Source of the DNA: Coenobita brevimanus
Taxonomy: Eukaryota > Arthropoda > Malacostraca > Decapoda > Coenobitidae
Direction of reading: 5' to 3'
Length of the DNA stretch: 64,000 nt
Assembly: GCA_032717465.1 (NCBI GenBank)
Contig: CM064690.1
Coordinates: 7,826,643-7,890,642 of the forward strand
Positions 58,793 through 64,000 of this stretch are shown in pieces (position 1 is the first letter of the stretch; every line of letters starts with the position of its first letter). The notes below the pieces were generated by a model, which was not told the DNA's origin, did no database searches, and saw only the letters and a list, made by a program, of their open reading frames with translations. Position numbers and translations under genes: made by a program.

Positions 58793-59181
58793 ATGTTGGA
58801 CATGCGGAACTTTGCAAGGGTGTATGTGGAGGAATTCATAGAAATTTACCAAAACTTTGAATGCCTTTGGAAAACTAAAAGCAAACCGTACAGGAACAGA
58901 GACAAAAAAAAAAATCAGCTTATGAAAAACTCACTGAAAAGATGAGAAAGGTGGATCCGGAGGCAGATCGAAATGCAGTTGTGAAGAATATAAACAACCT
59001 GAGAAGTGCATACTGGAAGGAACAGAAGAAAATGCCTGATTCAGAGAAGTCTGTGTCAGGTGCTGACAATATATATACTCCCCGGCTGTGGTGTTTCAAC
59101 ATCCTGAGTATTTTGATGGACCAAGAGACCCCATGTGCACCAACTTCTAATCTGCACAGATTTGGAGATCAGGAGCCTGAA
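58793..59181 (+). pseudogene. Harbinger-encoded MADF (Myb/SANT-like) protein, first exon
   Basis: The partner protein of Harbinger nucleases, which binds DNA. The start ATG at 58793 gives MLDMRNFARVYVEEFIEIYQ, then NFECLWKTKSKPYRNRDKK. A run of 11 A (about 58905-58915) shifts the frame. It continues YEKLTEKMRKVDPEADRNAV, KNINNLRSAYWKEQKKMPDS and LWCFNILSILMDQE, covering the whole MADF domain. The exon ends at a consensus donor (GAA|GTAAGT, GT at 59182). The continuation is at 60420-60861. One A-tract length change would disable it, and it may also be a sequencing error. Confidence 0.8.
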
Positions 59182-60344
59182 GTAAGTTTGACAGTTCACT
59201 GTTTATTTTTGTTTTATTCAGTGATGATTATGAGTAATATTACATTGTGTAACTTTGCTGATACTTATACCAAATATTGTACATAGCTTGTGTTCTCCCA
59301 CTCAATACATTCTAGCCTAACCTGAAAAAATAAGCAATATTTTTTGACAAAAACTTAAGTTCCAATACTGCATAACCGAGATTATGAAACAAGCACATCA
59401 AGTAATAGTGACAATAAGAAAACATACAATTCTATAGAGTAGGCCTACATTGGCATGGTTACTCCTAGGCTGTATCTGGAGTGTGACGGAAGTTCACATT
59501 GCCTTCGTTGTTCAAGTAATTACAAAATGCTTCTTGAACCTGTTTTGCATTTTCTCCAGCATTCCAGCAGTGCCTATCATTCAGATCCAGTAAAAAGCTA
59601 TCATTATTCTTACATTACTATATTTGTGACAGTATCATAGTCTTCTTCACCTGTCTAGTGGTGTTTAATGATTTGGAGATGTTTTTCTCAAGAAATTATG
59701 CAAGATGTCGCATTCCATAAAAACATCGGTAATGTTTGATGGGTTTAGGTTTAAGTTTGTATGAAAAATCCTAAATCATGCTGCAATATTACCAAACATG
59801 CTTTCAACCACTCTACAAGCTCTAGCTAGCCCGTATTTGAAAACTCTGTACTCGTCGGTCGAGTCCCTTTAGCTAAATGGTTTGATAAGATCTGTACATA
59901 AAGCAAAAGCTTCGTCACTGATTAACACTTATGGAATCTCAATGTTAGTATTGCTAATTTTATCAGCAGGTGAAAGTTTTAAACTACAGTTGGCAAGTTA
60001 TAAAAGAATTTGGTATGATCTAATACTCCTCCATCAGAGACATGTCCACTTTTTCCAAAATCACTCACAAAAAAAATCATTTGCATTTGCCAATGCCAGA
60101 ACCATGCTGACAGCGCATGTAAATGTAATAGAAGGATCCACTCCCAGCTGGAGGAATGATCTGCACACAATTGCCATAGTGCCCATACACAATGGGGGAA
60201 GTTCCTTTTCCCTTCAAACTGCTTTGCAATGTCTCTCACTTCTTATTCATATGCTTGAAACTGAAATATGTAAATCATGAATAGTTGATTTAGAGGCATA
60301 TACTGTAGGTGAAAACATGCATAGCTGTGTATGCTTGTGTGTTC

Positions 60345-60372
60345 GCCAAAAAAAAAAAAAAAAAAAAAAAAA
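60345..60372. repeat. Poly(A) run
   Basis: About 24-28 adenines inside the Harbinger element, upstream of the MADF second exon. Confidence 0.9.
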
Positions 60373-60419
60373 TCCCTGTTAACACTATGCATTATATTAA
60401 TATTTCTAGCATTCTACAG

Positions 60420-60861
60420 AACTGGATCTCCCTCAAGATCAGTAATTACAAGAACAATTAAAGGAGGAGCAACTAAGACCGCCTTTGGTGCAATCAATGC
60501 AGCCACCCAACACATCAGGAAAAACAAGACCACAGAAAAGCCAAAAGAAGGATCTTACCGGTCATGTAATGACCTTGGTGGCTGAATGTCTACAATCTTA
60601 GAAGACTGAAGATGATTCTGACATCACAGAAATGCACATAACTTCAAAACTAAATCTTTTTACCCAGGATCAACTAATATTATGCAGAAAGACTTATTAC
60701 TGAGGTACTGTTTGAAGTGCAGTTGGGTAATATCAGTAGAGAATCCAAATTAACTCTTCAGGACAGCCAGACCATAGCACAAAATCTGACCTGCACTGAC
60801 CTACAGCCAATGTCACCAAGTCAGCATTTCAACTACTCAGTCCCGAGTAAAAGTATATAGA
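60420..60861 (+). pseudogene. MADF gene, degraded second exon with BESS-like C-terminus
   Basis: Follows an acceptor (ttctagcattctacag, ending 60419). Readable segments, in shifting frames, are EEQLRPPLVQSMQPPNTSGK, LTGHVMTLVAECLQS, KTEDDSDITEMHITSKLNLF and ITEVLFEVQLGNISRES, ending at a TAG near 60861. The order (a leucine-rich segment, an acidic patch, then helices) resembles the BESS-like dimerisation region of MADF proteins. Four or more frame breaks. Assignment is inferred from context and pattern. Confidence 0.5.
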
Positions 60862-62025
60862 TTATCCCCGATGACTCACACTGTACGAGTATAGTCATAT
60901 TATTTTCAAGTTGTGCCTTGTAAGCTTAACACATTATTAACAGGATATGTTGTTTGGATATATTTTTTCACATATATTGCACTTGTGATATATTCATCTG
61001 CAAAAAGAAAGATTTTTAAATTTTATTTACTTCTGTATTCAGTTGGTGTTTCAAATAAAAATTTATCTTGAGGTACGTGTGTTTTAATCCTTCACGAATA
61101 GTGCTGCATGTCTCTGACATAACTTCACTCAGTGCCTGCGGTGACATCGCTGTTGTGTACTGTAGATCGCTAAAGGATCTTCCTGTTGCCAGAAACCCGA
61201 GAGTAGCTGTTAGACGTTCATCAGGAGTAATGGCTTTTCTCATGCATGTGTCCTTGTGTTCAATCATAGGAGCAACCAAGGATAAAAGATGCAAATAAGT
61301 TTCTTCTATCATACGAAAGTAAATGTACCAGTCATCAGTTTCTAGCTTCTAATAGATTTATGTGAGAAACTTGCTTTCTCTTCAACAGCCAGCTCATACA
61401 CCAATCTTCTTGCCTTTCCTCTTTTTACTCTTATTAAGGGAGCACCCTAATGCAACAACGACCAGTCTTCATCACGTCAGTCCATGGCAGCAACTGGATG
61501 ATACTGACCAAAACCTGCACCGTGTGGATGCACTTGGGGGTTTCCGTTTTAACTGTGCAGCTAATACCTGTGCAATTAAAGTGGAGCACTGAACGTGTGT
61601 AGCGGGCCTGACGTATGGAAGTGCAGCTTGGACCTTGTTGGAAGGACACAAGTCAAGAGTGAGTGCAGGAACTGAGCATGTGGAGTAATATGGAGAGACA
61701 GACTGACAAATGAGGAAGCGAAGGAGCATTGTGGTGTGCATGTGGATGTGATAGAAAGCGTTAGGAGAAATACACTGAGGTGGTTTGGCCATGTGGAGAG
61801 GATGGAGTGAGAGACTGACTAGGAGAGTGCATGTGAGTCAGGTGGAGGCGGGCAAAGGGAAGGAGAGGCCGAGGATGAGACAGAGGGAGGGAGATGAGAG
61901 GTATATGAGAGAAGTGTGTGAGCTGGGGGAAGGTCAGTGAAATAGCAGGGGATAGGGCGACATGGAAGCCATAAAGCCACTCCTTACAGGATTAAGGCGT
62001 CTGACAGTTGATAGATAGATAGTGT

Positions 62026-63524
62026 TAGCCAACTCAGTGCTGTAGTTATCACATTAATTGAGAGCAAGCCAGTAAGATTCCAGTAGTCCAATACTACTCT
62101 TGTGTGGCAATCTTGGTATAGAGAAATCATTAAATAAATAAGTGCTTCATGAAGTATATCACTTACAGTTAAATGTATAGTTGATTCAAAAGCAGCTGCA
62201 GTGGTTGCTGTCGGAGTCACAGTACTGTGTTGGGTAAAGGAATACTTTGTCCCCCCCCCCCCTTTAGGTTAAATAAGTAAATAACGTATATGAAGAGTAC
62301 TGTATATACGATACTTTATTACATGGCTGAAAATACAGATATTAGAATTATGTCAGTACTGGCAATTGGTTAGTTGAATCTGTATTTTTAGCCAGCTGTT
62401 AGTGTTCCCCTGTACTGTAAATTACAGTAATGGGCGAAAAAAGAATAATTACATAATTTTTTTGTCAAAACCAACAAATAAATGCAACCACTTAAGTTCT
62501 TTATTTAAATATTCACTTCAATTTTGCATCAGAAAAACAAAGTTATTTATATTAAACAAAGACAGTTAAAGCTATCATATGTACAAGTGAATGGATTGGT
62601 TAGGAAGCTGGCTAAAATATTTACCTATTACCGTGAAGCATTCATATGTGAGCAAAACTGTGTTGGCTTTAATACAATTTTTTGTTTGGCAAAACAATGC
62701 AGCCTATTTCATGAGATTCAAAAAAAAAAAAAAAAAACAATAACAACCTCCTGAGATATCTTTCTTTCCCAAGAGTTTTTCTTCTCTGTAAATAGCTACA
62801 GGCTTAAGGAAATGGCCCGTACCATGCATACATAATATAAAAATTAGCTGATTAGATGGAAATGACTGTTACTGTAATGGAGGAGTAGATGGTATTGGTG
62901 TAGGAAAGGCATGGTATAATGATTTGCGTGAAAGAATTATACAAATGCATGAAAGGAGTGGGTAAGCAGTGACTGTGAAAACAGGAAATAATGAAAGAAA
63001 GGCATCTGGGAGCCGAATGCTAATCGCCAGTCAGAATATGTTGTTGGCCAAGTTACAAGATATAGTCCTGTCCCTACTCTAGAGACCAGTATACATCTTC
63101 TTAGGAAAAGTCTTTGACTGGCGATTTGAGTAAGGGATACAGCCAGCTTCAAAACAGTGTTAGGTTGAATCGCAGAATCATAGCGTAAGTGAGAAAATGG
63201 CGTACAATTTCTAACAGAAATGTTGTACCTGGAAGACTTTTATGGGGTTTTCAGGTACAGCCGACACGATGGTGCCTATAGGAAATAAATATGACCTTGC
63301 ATAGTACCCGAAATGCAAGATAGCCGCCATTCAGACGCTCCTCAAGCAAGAAAGTTGTGTATCTTTTGAAAGAAACGTGACTAGCTAATTTTTATGTTAA
63401 CTATGAGGTTTTCAGGCACTGTCGACGGATAATACCTTTGCTACTTCAGTATCACCACATTTGGTACCCAAAATTCAGGATGGCCAAATAAGGAATGAAA
63501 ACATAAGCATAAAAAAGTAGTTAT
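62026..63524. other. No gene recognised
   Basis: AT-rich sequence with poly(C) at 62251-62262 and poly(A) at 62720-62737. At 63245-63335 and 63404-63484 a segment is present twice in diverged form (GGTTTTCAGGNAC...GTACCC-AAAT-CA-GAT-GCC). Confidence 0.45.
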
Positions 63525-63869
63525 TCAAGAACATTTCCTATTCATACCGATATCATATAATATAAATCTCATTATGTGGACATATGACTTAATCATGACT
63601 GGATGATGGCATTTGCACTTATTCTGACAAGCTGACTCTTGTTTATGACAAAAACTTACACAACTGGCACCTGCATTGCTGCACAAACATCGCATTGAGC
63701 CACACTTGCCTGTGCACTTACAAACGACTACCATTCTTTGTGGTAATGGATTCAGGCATTTTTCGGGTAGTAGGGTATCATTGTCTTTCAGCCATCTGTA
63801 TTTGGTCGGGTCTGTGGCAGGGTGGGTAACATCAAGAAGGCATAGAACTTTACTCAAATCACCAGTCAA
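63525..63869 (-). CDS. Cys-rich (CXC/tesmin-like) coding fragment
   Basis: A 114-codon minus-strand frame. TKYRWLKDNDTLLPEKCLNP is followed by VVVCKCTGKCGSMRCLCSNA and GASCVSFCHKQESACQNKCK, a dense Cys pattern (CxC-x3-C-x4-CxC) resembling the CXC/tesmin-TSO1 fold, which binds zinc and often DNA. Such tails are also found on proteins of invertebrate mobile elements. The start lies near the window edge and the upstream part may be off the window. Could be host or transposon. Confidence 0.45.
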   Translation of the reverse strand: MTGDLSKVLCLLDVTHPATDPTKYRWLKDNDTLLPEKCLNPLPQRMVVVCKCTGKCGSMRCLCSNAGASCVSFCHKQESACQNKCKCHHPVMIKSYVHIMRFILYDIGMNRKCS

Positions 63870-64000
63870 ATTCTCTTTCTAAGAAGATGTATACGAGTCT
63901 CTAGAGCATGGACTGGATTACTGCTTACATACCAAATATGGCTTACATACCAAATATAAAGAAAATTTGCAAAACTCTAAGGATTTCAGTCACCGCATTT

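Larger units (their letters stand above)
59882..61312 (-). pseudogene. HARBI1-like nuclease, broken
   Basis: The N-terminal part (61016-61312) reads TYLHLLSLVAPMIEHKDTCM, AITPDERLTATLGFLATGRS and FSDLQYTTAMSPQALSEVMS, the conserved start of PIF/Harbinger nucleases. The catalytic part (about 59979-60239) shows NFPHC at the site of the NFPHCLGSMDGKH motif, but the first aspartate block is scrambled by frameshift. It continues FFVSDFGKSGHVSDGGVLDH, the second-aspartate block, which is intact. The last part with the glutamate is not seen. Between the two parts lies the second exon of the MADF gene on the other strand. Confidence 0.8.
58562..61608. mobile_element. PIF/Harbinger transposon, about 3.05 kb, with both genes
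   Basis: Ends are inverted repeats: GGCCTGCTACACACGCTCA (58562-58580) against GGCCCGCTACACACGTTCA on the minus strand from 61608. Flanking TAA (58559-58561) and TGA (61609-61611) fit a 3-bp TWA duplication with one later change, typical of Harbinger. It carries a MADF gene (plus) and a nuclease (minus), the normal two-gene set. Both are broken. Confidence 0.85.
58501..62025 (+). mobile_element. LINE family A, copy A5, split by a Harbinger element
   Basis: Left part 58501-58561 (AGGGAAATGAGCATGGAAGC ... GTGATACCAACACTAA) and right part 61609-62025 (TGACGTATGGAAGTGCAGCT ... GATAGATAGATAG) are consecutive in other family A copies. The copy is therefore older than the Harbinger insertion. The frame of RRNTLRWFGHVERME type is near 61758-61805 and the GATA tail is at 62010-62022. 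Confidence 0.85.

Overview
The window looks like arthropod nuclear DNA, most likely from a decapod crustacean. I infer this from the mix of TTAGG-type repeats, long (TA)n, (GT)n and (GA)n microsatellites, several RTE-like LINEs with short tandem 3' tails, tRNA-headed SINEs, and Tigger and Harbinger DNA transposons. Nothing bacterial or phage-like is present. Almost every long open frame is a piece of a transposable element or a translated microsatellite.

Layout. 0-4 kb: a decayed Tigger/pogo transposon with TA target-site duplications, split by a Merlin-like insertion that carries TTAGG-type repeats. 4-9.3 kb: two RTE-like LINEs on the minus strand, an inverted pair of tRNA-like SINEs around a (TA)n array, and an in-frame (TA)n array inside a reverse transcriptase. 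9.3-15.2 kb: mostly non-coding sequence with a compound (GT)n satellite, a strong hairpin and an internally deleted Harbinger element. 15.4-25.2 kb: two more LINEs (RTE-like copy A2, and LINE C with a zinc-finger insert) and a SINE. 25.2-42 kb: unique-looking sequence with three well-supported plus-strand exons of one unidentified host gene whose splice phases agree (a fourth is doubtful). Its introns hold a nearly intact Jockey/CR1-group LINE, a 47-bp minisatellite, two SINEs and further RTE copies. 42.2-46.8 kb: a TTAA-flanked element with two inverted 1.2-kb arms that contain LINE sequence. 47-50.1 kb: RTE-like LINE D with an apparently exact 702-bp tandem duplication. 50-58.5 kb: a palindrome-bearing tandem repeat, a Jockey-clade LINE interrupted by a SINE, and three copies or fragments of LINE B. 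58.5-62 kb: a 3-kb Harbinger element inserted in a LINE A copy. 62-64 kb: little that is recognisable, apart from a Cys-rich coding fragment on the minus strand at the end.

Relationships. Five copies of LINE family A, three of family B and three copies of one SINE family lie within 64 kb, so many elements can be checked against one another. No element looks fully intact. The only candidate host gene is the one with exons at 28.4, 30.6 and 31.9 kb. I do not see a new multi-gene system. The most unusual structures are the TTAA-bounded palindromic element, the Harbinger whose two genes are interleaved on opposite strands, and the microsatellite that grew in frame inside a reverse transcriptase.
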